A stretch of 64,000 bases of DNA, from assembly GCA_035771165.1 (NCBI GenBank), contig JAWNZC010000106.1:1683501-1747500 (forward strand), in the 5' to 3' direction. Within the stretch, counting starts at the first letter, position 1. Each line of letters starts with the position of its first letter. Of this stretch, positions 31,190-40,826 are shown in pieces. Origin of the DNA: Paragorgia papillata. Taxonomy: Eukaryota > Cnidaria > Anthozoa > Scleralcyonacea > Coralliidae. The position numbers were made by a program, and so were the translations under genes. Under the pieces are notes generated by a model. It searched no databases. It saw only the letters and a list, made by a program, of their open reading frames with translations, and was not told the origin of the DNA.

Positions 31190-31909
31190 TTATTTAACCC
31201 ATTTATATGGATGTATGTTTTTGTCTCTTCGTTTTGTTCTTCTCAATGTTACTGGAGATGACGTCAGGGGGGCGGTGTCTGAAATATCCTTAGTCTTATA
31301 TTCTCGTACCATGCTTAAACGATTTTCATTTCTGATAATGCCTTCGGGAACATTCATGTTTCCTAATGCTTTTGCGAAAAGCTGCCATCCAGCAGGGTTG
31401 AAGTTCTTTCGTTGGCGTAGAGAATCGTTGACCAAGTCAACAACATTTGTACCCGGAATAGGTCGTCCTTTAAATACCATCTGTCCTTGGTCAGTCCATC
31501 CTATGAGGTCTTTATTCGTTTTAAGTTTCTTAACCAACTGTCGAGCTCTTGATTTCATTGTTACAGGTACACTTTCTAAAATGTCAGTTTCTATCTCTCC
31601 AGGCAACTCAGAGGGTGCCGTTTCTGCGGTCTCTTCTGTATTCACTGGTTCTTCAGGAGCGGGTGTCGTAGGCGATATGACGTTTACACGTACTGGGCTA
31701 CTCATTCGTTTATCGTAATAATTCAGATAACGTTGAAGCGACTGATCGTACATTTTCACTTTCTCGTCTTGTGTTATATCTTGACGTTTAAGAAGATTTT
31801 GCATTTCTGAATCTAGTTCATTCACCTGCGCTGTTAAAGGAGTGACCAAGGGTTTCTTTCGATCTGTCATATGTTCTGGAACAAGTACCAATCTCCTGAC
31901 GTGTTCCAT
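31190..31909 (-). CDS. Conserved Polinton protein of unknown function (239 aa)
   Basis: The ATG at 31909 gives 239 residues. The N-terminal third is helical and charged (LLKRQDITQDEKVKMYDQSL). The middle is acidic and proline/threonine-rich (TTPAPEEPVNTEETAETAPS). The C-terminal domain is compact (LVKKLKTNKDLIGWTDQGQM, then VFKGRPIPGTNVVDLVNDSL and FNPAGWQLFAKALG), ending in a basic tail. I recognise this arrangement as a recurrent Polinton gene neighbouring the ATPase, but no function is established from sequence. The disordered middle and basic tail would suit a virion or DNA-associated factor (inference). Its start codon overlaps the stop of the next upstream gene (TAATG). Confidence 0.75.
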   Translation of the reverse strand: MEHVRRLVLVPEHMTDRKKPLVTPLTAQVNELDSEMQNLLKRQDITQDEKVKMYDQSLQRYLNYYDKRMSSPVRVNVISPTTPAPEEPVNTEETAETAPSELPGEIETDILESVPVTMKSRARQLVKKLKTNKDLIGWTDQGQMVFKGRPIPGTNVVDLVNDSLRQRKNFNPAGWQLFAKALGNMNVPEGIIRNENRLSMVREYKTKDISDTAPLTSSPVTLRRTKRRDKNIHPYKWVK

Positions 31910-32238
31910 TATTTGGTTAAAAAACTCGCCAGTTGTTCAAGTACAGGAGCTAAGAGAAACGGTAGAAAACCTTCGCCTTCTTGTAGAATAACTTTCTTCC
32001 TTTTTGTTACTGGATGTCGTTTATCAGCAACAAACTTGATATGATCGTTATAAGGGGCTAGTTTCCTTGCTGTTTTCGGAGTAATCTTAATTGTTTCACA
32101 CCACACGTTCAAAAGACACTGTCTAATGGCTTCTAATATATCGTCGTCGGCAGCTTTTATAATTGCGTTTCGCAGCTGAGGATTACACTTTGCCAGTACT
32201 TTTAAAACATCACAGTTCCTTCTTATACAAGCAGACAT
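31909..32238 (-). CDS. Small conserved Polinton protein (109 aa), unknown function
   Basis: The ATG is at 32238 (MSACIRRNCDVLKVLAKCNP), 33 bases downstream of a good TATA box. The protein is helical (LRNAIIKAADDDILEAIRQC), then basic (KRHPVTKRKKVILQEGEG), and finishes in a hydrophobic amphipathic segment, GFLPFLLAPVLEQLASFL. That ending, after a Lys/Arg stretch, resembles a membrane-active tail, and comparable short proteins are common beside the 239-residue gene in invertebrate Polintons. Function is unknown. The overlap with the downstream start implies both are made from one transcript. Confidence 0.7.
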   Translation of the reverse strand: MSACIRRNCDVLKVLAKCNPQLRNAIIKAADDDILEAIRQCLLNVWCETIKITPKTARKLAPYNDHIKFVADKRHPVTKRKKVILQEGEGFLPFLLAPVLEQLASFLTK

Positions 32239-32270
32239 AGTCAAATGATCGCATTGTCACTGAACAGCCC

Positions 32271-32278
32271 CTTTTATA
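32271..32278 (-). promoter_or_regulatory. TATA box for the leftward 109/239-residue gene pair
   Basis: TATAAAAG on the minus strand lies 33 bases upstream of the ATG at 32238. It overlaps the termination codon of the ATPase reading frame, an unusually compact arrangement. Confidence 0.65.
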
Positions 32279-32913
32279 CTCTGGGCTGGTACACGTAGTG
32301 GATGTCAGTCGGAAAGATCCCGGATCTTACTCGGATTTCATCGGGACAGGTCGGAGTGAGATCGACAAACAAGTAGGAATATGGCTCTTTAGTCGCCATC
32401 TGATAGGCTTGCTGGAAAAAGCTTTGTGTTGCTAGGATACAACTGTTTAGCCAAATGAATTACTTGACTAGCATCGCGGACATTTTTCGTGAGGACTAAG
32501 TAACTAGCGTTAAGGGAAATGGTACGGTGATCCTTGCTTTGATGAAATAAGTTTTGCACGATATAAATTACACTGAGATTCCCATGATGGGATTTTTTCG
32601 TAAAGAGTTTAGCAATTTCAGCGTCTTTTTCACCCATCATGTCATCAATGATAAATATATTTCTTGTTTGGGGATTAATGCTATCCAACATCGATTGGGG
32701 CAAACCTTGGATAAACTGAATCCCTGGAATTAGGGTTTCTATTTCAGCAAATGTATCTTGATATTCCGTGTAGAAATACATGATATTTTCTGGAGCAGGG
32801 TCGATTATGATTTGGGCGTTGGCTAACAATTCCTTGACAAAGGATGTCTTCCCCGTCTTGGTCCCCCCAGAGACCATGAGCCCGAAAGGATGTGTTAACT
32901 GTATGGAGTACAT
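32274..32913 (-). pseudogene. ATP: FtsK/HerA-type packaging ATPase with C-terminal frameshift
   Basis: The ATG at 32913 opens a frame with Walker A (VSGGTKTGKTSF, about residues 14-25) and Walker B (RNIFIIDDMMGEKDAE, about residues 83-98), followed by an ASYLVLTKNVRD arginine-finger region. These ATPases pump the genome into capsids. The frame terminates early at 32389-32391. From about 32418 down to 32274 another frame carries what looks like the usual C-terminal tail (YLFVDLTP and HYVYQPRV), ending in a stop. A small indel near 32420 therefore separates about 45 residues from the body. The core motifs are intact, so partial function cannot be excluded, but the protein is probably defective. 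Confidence 0.88.
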
Positions 32914-32943
32914 AGTTAAACTGAACAGAACGCTTGTGAAATC

Positions 32944-33180
32944 TTATTTATACCATTTTGGCCGCTTAGTACATTGTATCCGTTTTGTGTACTTGGTATT
33001 TCGGATAAGTCTGTGTAATTCGTTTAACAAAGTTTCTAAATCTATAGGAGAAGCTTTAGCGCTAATCAAATACGATTGTCTATCTTTTGAGGACAATTGA
33101 TGGAAGTCAGCCAAATGGTTGGACAATTTGAGTAAACTTTTCTTTCCACAGATGGGGCAGTCCTTACGCTTCCGAGGCAT
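32944..33180 (-). CDS. Small C2H2 zinc-finger protein
   Basis: The first ATG is at 33180, giving 78 residues that begin MPRKRKDCPICGKKSLLKLS and continue NHLADFH. This contains a single C-x2-C...H-x4-H zinc finger preceded by a basic stretch. The rest is helical with a basic tail (KRIQCTKRPKWYK). It lies head-to-tail with the ATPase gene. Short single-finger proteins at this position are frequent in Polintons. DNA binding or transcription control is plausible but unproven. Confidence 0.7.
   Translation of the reverse strand: MPRKRKDCPICGKKSLLKLSNHLADFHQLSSKDRQSYLISAKASPIDLETLLNELHRLIRNTKYTKRIQCTKRPKWYK
32945..32952 (-). promoter_or_regulatory. TATA box for the packaging ATPase
   Basis: TATAAATA on the minus strand lies 31 bases upstream of the ATPase ATG at 32913. 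It overlaps the last codons of the small zinc-finger gene. Confidence 0.6.
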
Positions 33181-33365
33181 GATGTACACTAAACGTTTAG
33201 AGTTTTAGCGACAACTTAAATTACGTTAGATTCTCAAGGACTTATGTGTCCCGGAAGGACTTTTATTTGATAATTAGTCCCGTTTGAATAATACAACATG
33301 TGCCCTCTCTGATCCCCCAGGAGCCTATGTTACCCCATTATCAAATTGTGTATAAACGTGAATCA

Positions 33366-33456
33366 ATGAATCCTAAGATTGAATCATTGAATCCTAAGAT
33401 TGAATCATTGAATCCTAAGATTGAATCATTGAATCCTAAGATTGAATCATTGAATC
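33366..33456. repeat. 21-base tandem repeat inside the Polinton
   Basis: Four and a half copies of TGAATCCTAAGATTGAATCA plus one base lie in the gap between the zinc-finger gene and the polymerase 3-prime end. A frame (NPKIESL repeated) runs through them but is probably fortuitous. Confidence 0.9.
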
Positions 33457-33570
33457 CACCCTCTTATCCCTCACACCAGAATAACACAAATGAATAGTGT
33501 TAATAAAAGATGTAATTTTTCCCATTTACAAGCACACACAAATGTTAAAATTATTTACAAACACACAAAG

Positions 33571-36500
33571 TTAAAATCCATAAGGTAAAGTGTCAAAATT
33601 ATTTACAATGACACGCTTATTATATACAACTCGATAGTCCTTACTTTCTCTCTTTGTCATTACATCTTTATTCTTTCTATCGCGTACAATTTTACTAGGA
33701 ATATTTACAGAAACCGGGTCTATGATATCACACACAACACCGAGGTAAACCATATCACACATAACGTCGTGATTAACTTTTTGCTGAGTCCTAAAATTTA
33801 AGGTGATGCCCCTAACTTTACATACGGTTTTACCGGTGTTCAGTTCGTAACTATAGTTCTTAGGACCACCGGAGACAAAGGTTACGATATGGTTACCGTC
33901 TAACTCATCGGTGAGTTCACCCAAGTAAGACCCGGTGGGCGGTTCCCATTCTCCTTCTTTTGACACGTAGATAATGGAGTCAGTATCGAAATACAGCACG
34001 CGACGGTTGAGTTGTTCCAATACACCATAGAGCTTCAGTCGGGCGTGAGCAGTGGTAAAGGACGCAATCACCACGTTGGTCTTCTCGCTGGTCATGACGA
34101 AATCGTCTGTGAGTTCGTAGTGCACCTCAATCAGTTCATCGTTGATGAAGTTCGCATCGGTCACATTCACTTTGTCACTTGACAACAGGTCAAAGTATTC
34201 AGCCGGATCCGAAATTATCTTGACCTGGGTCATGTTGGGACGCTGTGCAAATTTACCTATAATAATATAAAAAGCAAAAAGCAAAACATTAGCCTCTGTG
34301 TAAACAATGGCATTACGTCTCCCCCGGCCCTCCACTCACCCCTCCATTCACATTTAATCCAATATATTTTATTCTACTCACCCCAAAAGGAATTCAACAT
34401 CAGCTTTGCCAGCGCCCTCAGACCAGGATTCTTGACAATCTGATTCGGATCCAACTGAATTCCTTCGTTAGCAGCGTAATCTGCTATATATTGGGCCTTC
34501 TTCTCGTCGGTGTCACAATCTACCGGAAAACCACTTGCCTGAAGAAGAATAAGAGTAAGGATAATAAGTCATAATTGATAAGAAACATATGAAAAAACAA
34601 TATTAATATCTTACCTCTTGCTTAATCTTGAGGAACGTATCGACATACTCCTTGAAAAGACCGTCGGTGTGCTCGGGGAAGTGCCAAACTTCGTTAATCT
34701 GCAGCAGACGGTAGCCTTTTCCCAATGCTTTTTGGAGCTCCAAAGTGACCCACGTTCCATGCAATGCTCTGTCGACGTCGAGGTGGTCGCAAGGCTCTTG
34801 CTGAAGATTGTCAGCACACGATCGACATAGCGGAAACATGAGTTTGCCTTGAGTGCGGTACGGGAGGACAGGATGGTAGAGGCCATGAGGAGGAAGAACA
34901 GTACACTTAACCATGCCAAAGTACTCGTCGATGGGTCTAAAGTTCTCGGTGATGATCTGAGGATGACCAAGCGGATATTCACCGTATTTATTGCACCACG
35001 GGTACAAGCTACAGAAATCCACGTAGTGGACTTTCTCGTCGGCCTGGGCTTCATAAAAGAGACGCGTCGCGTTCGTCCTACCACCGAAGAAACTTTCTCG
35101 AGGCTGTAGGGGTTCGGAGATCTCGAAGCGTTCAAAAAAGGTCTTCATCTCGGGGTCTGTCTCGAGTTGACGGTCGATGTCGCAGGTCCAAATTTCCACG
35201 ACGTTATATCCAGCGTCTTTCAGGAACTGAATCTTTTCCAGGGTTCGTTGGCGGAGGTCGTGCATGGTAAGATGGTTGACTGGATTTACCGTATCTCTGG
35301 CATAACATTTTGTACATCCGTGCCACAGGCAGCCTTGCACCTCCCACACGGTGTTCGTTTCGGCGTTGTATCCGTCGACCAGATACTTCCCAATACGCTG
35401 TTCACCGTGGTTTCGTGCATGGCGAATGGCGACATCGTCTCGAAGGGCAATCCAGGTTAACATCTTGAGGGCAATCACCGACTGCTTGTTTTCGGGTTTG
35501 TAGCCTTGAGGTGGGATGATGGCGATGGAATTCTTCTTTAAAAAGGTTTTTCGGAAAACCAGGTTGCAAGCAGAAGCGATAGTGAGGCAAGAGGCGAAGG
35601 GGTCCACATCGGTCACATCACGAAACAGTTCACGGAATTCTAGGCAACAGCGGCGCAAAATGTCAACATCAGACTGGCAGTAGCTTAGGATTTCGGCTTG
35701 GAAGTCAAAGACGTAGTCACGTTCGATGAGGTCGTTGTACCATACGTAGAATTTCTCTCGATCACTGGGGCTCATACCGTCAGGGTCGTAGAACTTAGCG
35801 TCAGGTAGTGGTCCAACGTAACTCTGGTTCTCAGCACGATTGAAAAAGTGGGGAAAGTAGCCTTTTTCCAGCTCAGTGAGACCGAAAGTCTTGGGAAAAT
35901 CAGCCAGACGCATAGGGATGAAACACAGCGAGTCGATGAACTTAATTTTCAATTCTGGCACGAAGAGAGAAAGGATCTTGGCGCCACGGGTGATGACTTC
36001 AGGAGTTATACCGTTTTTATAGAGGTACTGCAGGATAAAGTAACCATCGTAAGCTTGAAAATTGTGGGCGATGAAGGCGGTGTTGGCGTTCTCGATCTGG
36101 AAGACCCACTCGCAGAACTCGTCTTTGGTGTTGGGACCGGAAAACACGAACTCATCGCCGCTTTCGTTTTGGACCACACAAAGATTGGGGATGTGTTGGC
36201 CTTTATCTTGAGTGCATTCAAAATCGAAGAACATCAGGTTTTGATCGTTGCGCTCTTCGACATCGTTGTCCACGGCAGCGTCGTCGTCTAGGAACTCGTT
36301 GCGTTGGCTTTCTTGGGCAGGTTGTCGATTTCTCGTTTCGATGGGTTGCATATAGCACTGGTGGTTTTCGGGTTTGACGTACTTTTGGCATACGGTGCAA
36401 CGCACTAAGCCACAGTGGTGGTCGTTGATACTGGCTCGGGTGACAACGCGTTGACACTTTTGACACTTAATCAGTGAAGAACAGAGAGGTTTTTGTTGTC

Positions 36501-37953
36501 CAACGGCGGCTTTGTGGCGGGCGAAGCATTCGTCGCTTTTAAAAAAGCGATTGCAGTCTTTGCAGTATTTCCACTTGATCACAGGGCAGTTCTGGGTGTT
36601 GCACAGCTTGCAGAGATCTCCACAAGGGTGGTCTGTTATTTTGTCGTAGCCTTTCTTGCACGTGTGGCAATACTGCTTTCTGGCAAGGAAGGCTGGCATG
36701 CTGGTGATGACATCGTAGTGGTTATCGTGGTGGTAAAGGTAAAGGTGTTTCTCAGCTTCGGGACCGGAATAAATTAGAGCATTCAAATGTTCCTTGGAGA
36801 CGACATTAAGCTGGTAACCAGGCAGGACAGCTTGGAACTTCTTGACTTCAGGGATCCCACAGGGACCCAGGGGGACATCGGCGGTCTCGTGGAATTCGCG
36901 GGCCAAACGACCTTGGATGGGTTTTCGATGGTCGACAACGTTCTTGTAATCAAGCGCTTTATCCAATTTCGCTTTGGCAACGACGATCGCTCTCGCACAA
37001 CAAAGTTCATCTTTGTTTTTGATCTGAATGAAACACTGCTTCTTGTTCAGGTAACTCTGTAGATTAACTACGTCGCGCCGTTTTCGTGCACCACCATGAG
37101 GCATCTCGACGTGAACTACGTTGACGTCGACGGTTTCATCCAACGTAAACTGATCATTGGATTGGACAACACGTTCCACTGCGGCCAGGAATTTCTCGGG
37201 GGTCAGACGGTCTCGTTGAAGGAAAGGTAAAGAAATGGGTCGGTCTAACTGGTGGGAATTTAGGATAAGACGGACTTGGTCATGAGGAGACATATCGGTG
37301 GTTAACCGATCAAATAAGTGCTTAAAAGCACTGTTCAATACTGACATAACATCAGATACCCCACGTATATTTAAAGGTAAAAACTGAACAGTATAGTCGG
37401 TACCTGTCGTCTTGAATTTCCGTACGTTGACCTGCTTTGCCGACTTGATCGTGAAATATTCTTCAGGTTTTAGGCGCTTAGAGGTAGTCTCAGTATCATC
37501 ACCGCGCTTTCGCTTGCTGCCTTCGCCCATTTGGTCTTCCATCGGTTCATGGATTTCGGGCTGTTCAGCTTCCTTGTCGTGGCACAAGAACTCGTCGTTG
37601 TTCCAATCTTCGTTGAATTGGCGACGTTCTTCATCGGACCAGTTAGCCATCGTTTCGGGTACAACATCTGCTGGTGTTTCGATCTCTCGTTGGATATCCT
37701 CGGCCATAGCGTTGGTCCAGAACACGATCCTCTGTTGTAAAGCAGCCCGTTTTTGCTCCTCAGTAAACACAAACGCCTGCTCAAGAAACTCTAAAGCACC
37801 CTCACTCTCACAAGCCTTAATCAGGTCAGTCATATCAATCTAGAAACATAAGAGCGAAATTCGTGAATACACACTCAAGTTTCCATTCGAATATAAAACA
37901 AATCAAATATAATGTTCAAAGCATAAACTTACCGTTTGAGACATATTAATCAT
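33571..37953 (-). CDS. polB: Protein-primed DNA polymerase B, interrupted by introns
   Basis: Exons on the minus strand are 37953-37933 (possible 7-codon first exon, donor GTAAGT), 37833-34615, 34538-34382 and 34256-33571. The last two junctions are phase-consistent, with GT-AG ends. If the tiny exon is not used, the ATG is 37833, giving about 1,353 residues. An N-terminal domain is followed by a cysteine/histidine-rich zinc region (CHTCKKGYDK to KYVKPENHQC). The 3-5 exonuclease has FFDFECTQDKG (about 535) and YCQSDVDIL (about 720). The polymerase has motif A YVDFCSLYPWCNKYG (about 938), motif B across the second splice (KLMLNSFWG then KFAQRPN) and motif C YFDTDSIIYV (about 1215). It would replicate the linear genome from a protein primer. 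All motifs are intact. Confidence 0.95.
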
Positions 37954-38044
37954 TGCCAAAATAGAGAATAAATTCCAAAGAACACTTTCCACAACACTTT
38001 CCAAAGACTTTCGATGTTACTCGTAAGAGAACAGAATTCGAATG

Positions 38045-39015
38045 AAACGACGCTACGCTGTACATTTCTCTATGGTAACAGCCTTAGCCGCCCAAACACG
38101 TCTCATTGTTTTATTCCCTAATGATCTTCTAATGATCCTCTAATGAGTTTTCTCCACATGGTCTATGCATATATTAGCAATATTAACCCTTATTATCCTC
38201 ATACGTCTCTTGAATACCCCCAACACCAATTAAATATTCCACACTATGCAAATACATATCTTCTACGTGCGTGGGCACTCAGTCAGTTAGTAGCAGGAAA
38301 CAGTGAACCATGGTAAAATGTTATTTCGTTTGTATTTAGACAAGTCAATACATCTCAAATCGTTTATCGTTCTTCTCACGGCCTCTCTGATCGTTTCTTC
38401 CTCACAGGAGTCACTTACTTTAAGAACTAAAGCTAAATAAGCAAAAATACGCCCAAAATTGGTCGCCTGCATCTCCCTGTGAATATTCACCAAGTTATCT
38501 CCACAGATTCGACCGTTTATACAATCGTACAACCCCTGTTGTTCGGTAAGTAAGGATTCTAAGTGAAAAGACAGAGTGTCTTTATCGATATCAATGTTAT
38601 TTTTCCTTAATTCGTCGTAATAATATCCATTTTGTCAAACGTTTACCGTACGCACTGTTGGGGTAAAGTGTATATATAAAACACCGTACTTTAGTACTTA
38701 TAAGAAACAACTCGACGGTATTCTACCTACGGAAATCAGTCTGGAATGGCGTAGTGAAAACCAGGGGGTTGGATAAAAGCTAGGGTTGGGGGGAAAACAA
38801 GTTAGGGTTAGGAAGTCCCAAAGGAACCTGAGAAATAATGATGTAAGCATAAATAATGAGGTTAGGGTTTGGAGGTCCAAAAGGAGCCTGAGACATAATG
38901 ACGTAATGAGATTAGGGTTAGAGGGTCCCAAAGGAGCCTGAGCATGAATAATTAAAAATTGAATATTTAATGAGGCGGCATCCCTTTGGCCGCCAGAGTG
39001 GGGGGTATTACTACT
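38045..39015. repeat. Polinton right terminal inverted repeat
   Basis: This is the inverted partner of 25151-26065. The outer part (about 38635-39015) is nearly identical, including the three TCTCAGG units and the TATATATA box (38671-38680). The embedded gene segment (38287-38630) is strongly diverged. Blocks around 38045-38140 (CTCATTAG and GTTACCATAGAG) match the inner left repeat and lie just upstream of the polymerase gene. Confidence 0.85.
38287..38630 (-). pseudogene. Bcl-2-like gene copy in the right terminal repeat, frameshifted
   Basis: This is the homologue of the left-repeat gene. The ATG at 38630 is followed after four codons by a one-base deletion relative to the left copy, so that frame stops quickly. 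The body reopens in the next frame down to a stop at 38287-38289 and keeps the BH1-like segment ATNFGRIFAYLALVLKV and the following EETIREAVRRTINDLR. It diverges from the left copy throughout (roughly 70 percent by eye), and its C-terminus is shorter. Unless translation starts internally it is non-functional. Confidence 0.6.
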
Positions 39016-39021
39016 CATAAG

Positions 39022-39603
39022 TTAAACAGGAAGAGAAAAAGCTTTTAAATACTTTCACCATGCATACACTTCCAGTTATCTTCATTTCCCAGGTGTATAA
39101 GACCGTGTTTTTTACACATCCGTGGCTCAGAGGTGTTTAGGGCTTTCAAACTACTACAATAGGTTGTTTGAACAGAATACTAATTAATTTTCTAAGGGTT
39201 CCATTTTTTTTATACACACTGTATATAAACATTGTATCAAATAGATAACCGACAAAAACTTTGTTGATTTGAACGTGGCAAACCGTCAAACGAGCCTTCT
39301 TCACTCAACAGTTAAGGTAAGCGGAAGCAACACGAGCATGCGCATATCCAACCGGATATCCAAAATCAGATTCCCCAGAGTCTTTCCCGCCTCTGGCAAC
39401 CGCGTGAGAAGACTACTGGGAACGAGATTGATGGCGGCGCCCAATGGCACCCAATATTCCTCGCATATTTAGCCCCAATGCCCCCTCTTGTACTTATATT
39501 ATGATCTCGACACCCTCGACTGCTTGTTGTTGCCCTCGGCTTCGCCTCGGGAAACAATGACGGCCACACACTGTTTCCCTCGGTTCCAGTAAATAAGGGT
39601 TTA
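39022..39603. repeat. Right half of the foldback repeat split by the Polinton
   Basis: This is the inverted counterpart of 24036-25144. An extra 85 bases next to the Polinton (39045-39128) are absent from the left half. The outer end is near TTCCAGTAAATAAGGG (about 39585-39600). Confidence 0.65.
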
Positions 39604-39697
39604 TTAAAAATCCGGAATGGAACTCAAGGTGCTACCAGTCCAAAGATACTTTTTTGCCTCCGGTGCTGGAGAGATCTAACCCGTTGTGTTTTTCTAG

Positions 39698-39956
39698 CTT
39701 ATTCACGATTCTGGTGTTGGCTTACAATGGATTTTCACTGGTTATTTTATTCTTGCTATTTCCAGCACAACGGCTTTTACATTTGTGTTGCCCGCCGAGC
39801 CAATACGTGTAGAGCAGGTGGAAAAGTATTTGGGAGAAAAGGAATCAGACTCAAAAAGTCTAATAGAGGAAGAATCAGATATTGAATGTAACGAATCACT
39901 AGAAGAGTTATTTGAGCAGACAGATCCAACAACAGATACACCGAAAGCGCAGAAAG
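39698..39956 (+). CDS. SLC43-family transporter, internal exon (helix plus acidic loop)
   Basis: Acceptor TTTTTCTAG and donor GTAAAT bound a 259-base exon that starts in phase 0 and ends with one base. It reads LIHDSGVGLQWIFTGYFILA, then ISSTTAFTFVLPAEPIRVEQ. This corresponds to the end of the central helix pair in SLC43 proteins. An acidic, hydrophilic cytoplasmic loop follows (EKESDSKSLIEEESDIE onward). The long loop between the two halves of the transporter is normal for the family. It joins the next exon through a shared glycine codon (G + GA). Confidence 0.88.
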
Positions 39957-40019
39957 GTAAATCTATTTTATACTCATTTCAAATCCGCCTATTTACTGAT
40001 TAAAACAAGTAACATTTGG

Positions 40020-40220
40020 CATTTCACCCGATTAAACTGGATGTTCCTAGAATATATACATTACAAACTGGGACCAGTTGCGAAAATGCAACATCAAGGC
40101 CTTTCGGCTAGGAATTGAAGCCGCGACCCTGCGATGCTAGTGCACTACTCTGACCACTGAGCTATACGGAAGCCGTTGCCAAGAGTATGACCACGAGTTC
40201 TGTATAAAGCTTCTAAATTT
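40020..40220 (-). mobile_element. tRNA-derived SINE copy
   Basis: On the minus strand the tRNA-like head (AGCTCAGTGGTCAGAGTAGT to a degraded B-box in GGCTTCAATTCC) and the body ACCAGTTGCGAAAATGCAAC match the 3.2 kb SINE family. It lies in the intron between the exons at 39956 and 40612. Confidence 0.75.
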
Positions 40221-40611
40221 GTAATATTTCCTCTCTTTCACGTCTTTTACAAAGGAAAAGAGAAACATAGAAATGTTAATAATGATCACAAAATGTTTTT
40301 AAACCATGCATATAGATACCAAAAGGAACACGAAAAAGCAACTTTTTATTGACAACAACCAATACCTCTTTTAGCCGCCATCTTGGATCTGCCCAACTTC
40401 AATCTTAATCTCTCTAGTTTCAATCACGTGAACGTCAAACGGCTATCTCACATTTGCCGTTTCCCGTTCACGTGAATCTTAATCTATTTAATCTCTCTAA
40501 TAGGAATACCAGGGCCCGGGAGACGTCTGGAAATCGAGCCTAAAATTTCTATAGATTATCTTTTCAATATCATGTTGTCTTACAATACACCTTTTGTTTC
40601 TATTTTTGCAG
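40221..40611. other. Intron, no further feature seen
   Basis: This contains an inverted AATCACGTGAACGTCAAACG and CGTTCACGTGAATCTTAAT pair (about 40422-40485), possibly a small decayed MITE. It ends in a clear acceptor, CTATTTTTGCAG. Confidence 0.5.
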
Positions 40612-40761
40612 GAAGTTTCAGAGAATTTTTGAAGATTGCCACGTCTCCCATGTATTTGCTTCTCGTAATGTACTTATCCATTCACAAATTGCGATTATGG
40701 TTCTATATAGGCAGTGTTGAAACATATCTTCATTTTGCTACGGACAACAACACCGACGAAG
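40612..40761 (+). CDS. SLC43-family transporter, internal exon (start of C-terminal half)
   Basis: This is a 150-base exon between acceptor TTTTTGCAG and donor GTATTC. It completes a glycine codon, then reads SFREFLKIATSPMYLLLVMY, LSIHKLRLWFYIGSVETYLH and ends with FATDNNTDE. This is the first helix of the second half of the transporter, where family members have a conserved L-W/H-Y-L-F-I-G-T pattern. It leaves one base, which pairs with TT at the start of the 56384 exon to give valine. Phases on both sides therefore agree. Confidence 0.87.
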
Positions 40762-40826
40762 GTATTCTAAAAAATCATATACTGTTTGAAAACGTTTTAA
40801 TATATATTAATATATATTAATATATT

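Larger units (their letters stand above)
25151..39015. mobile_element. Polinton/Maverick (adintovirus-like), near complete, with 6 bp duplication
   Basis: A 13,865-base element begins AGTAGTAATACCCCCCACTC and ends in the inverted match. Exact 6-base duplications, CATAAG, sit at 25145-25150 and 39016-39021. It carries the hallmark Polinton set: retroviral-type integrase with chromodomain, penton-like and double-jelly-roll capsid proteins, adenain-like protease, FtsK/HerA-type packaging ATPase and protein-primed DNA polymerase B. The left genes read rightward and the right genes leftward, meeting at 31120-31189. All core genes are open except the ATPase, which has a frameshift. It sits in the large intron between SLC43 exons at 21753 and 39698. 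Confidence 0.97.

Noticed and set aside
34603..37843. Numerous frames antisense to or overlapping the polymerase
   Set aside because: They are shadows of the long minus-strand polymerase frame, with no recognisable domains or start context.
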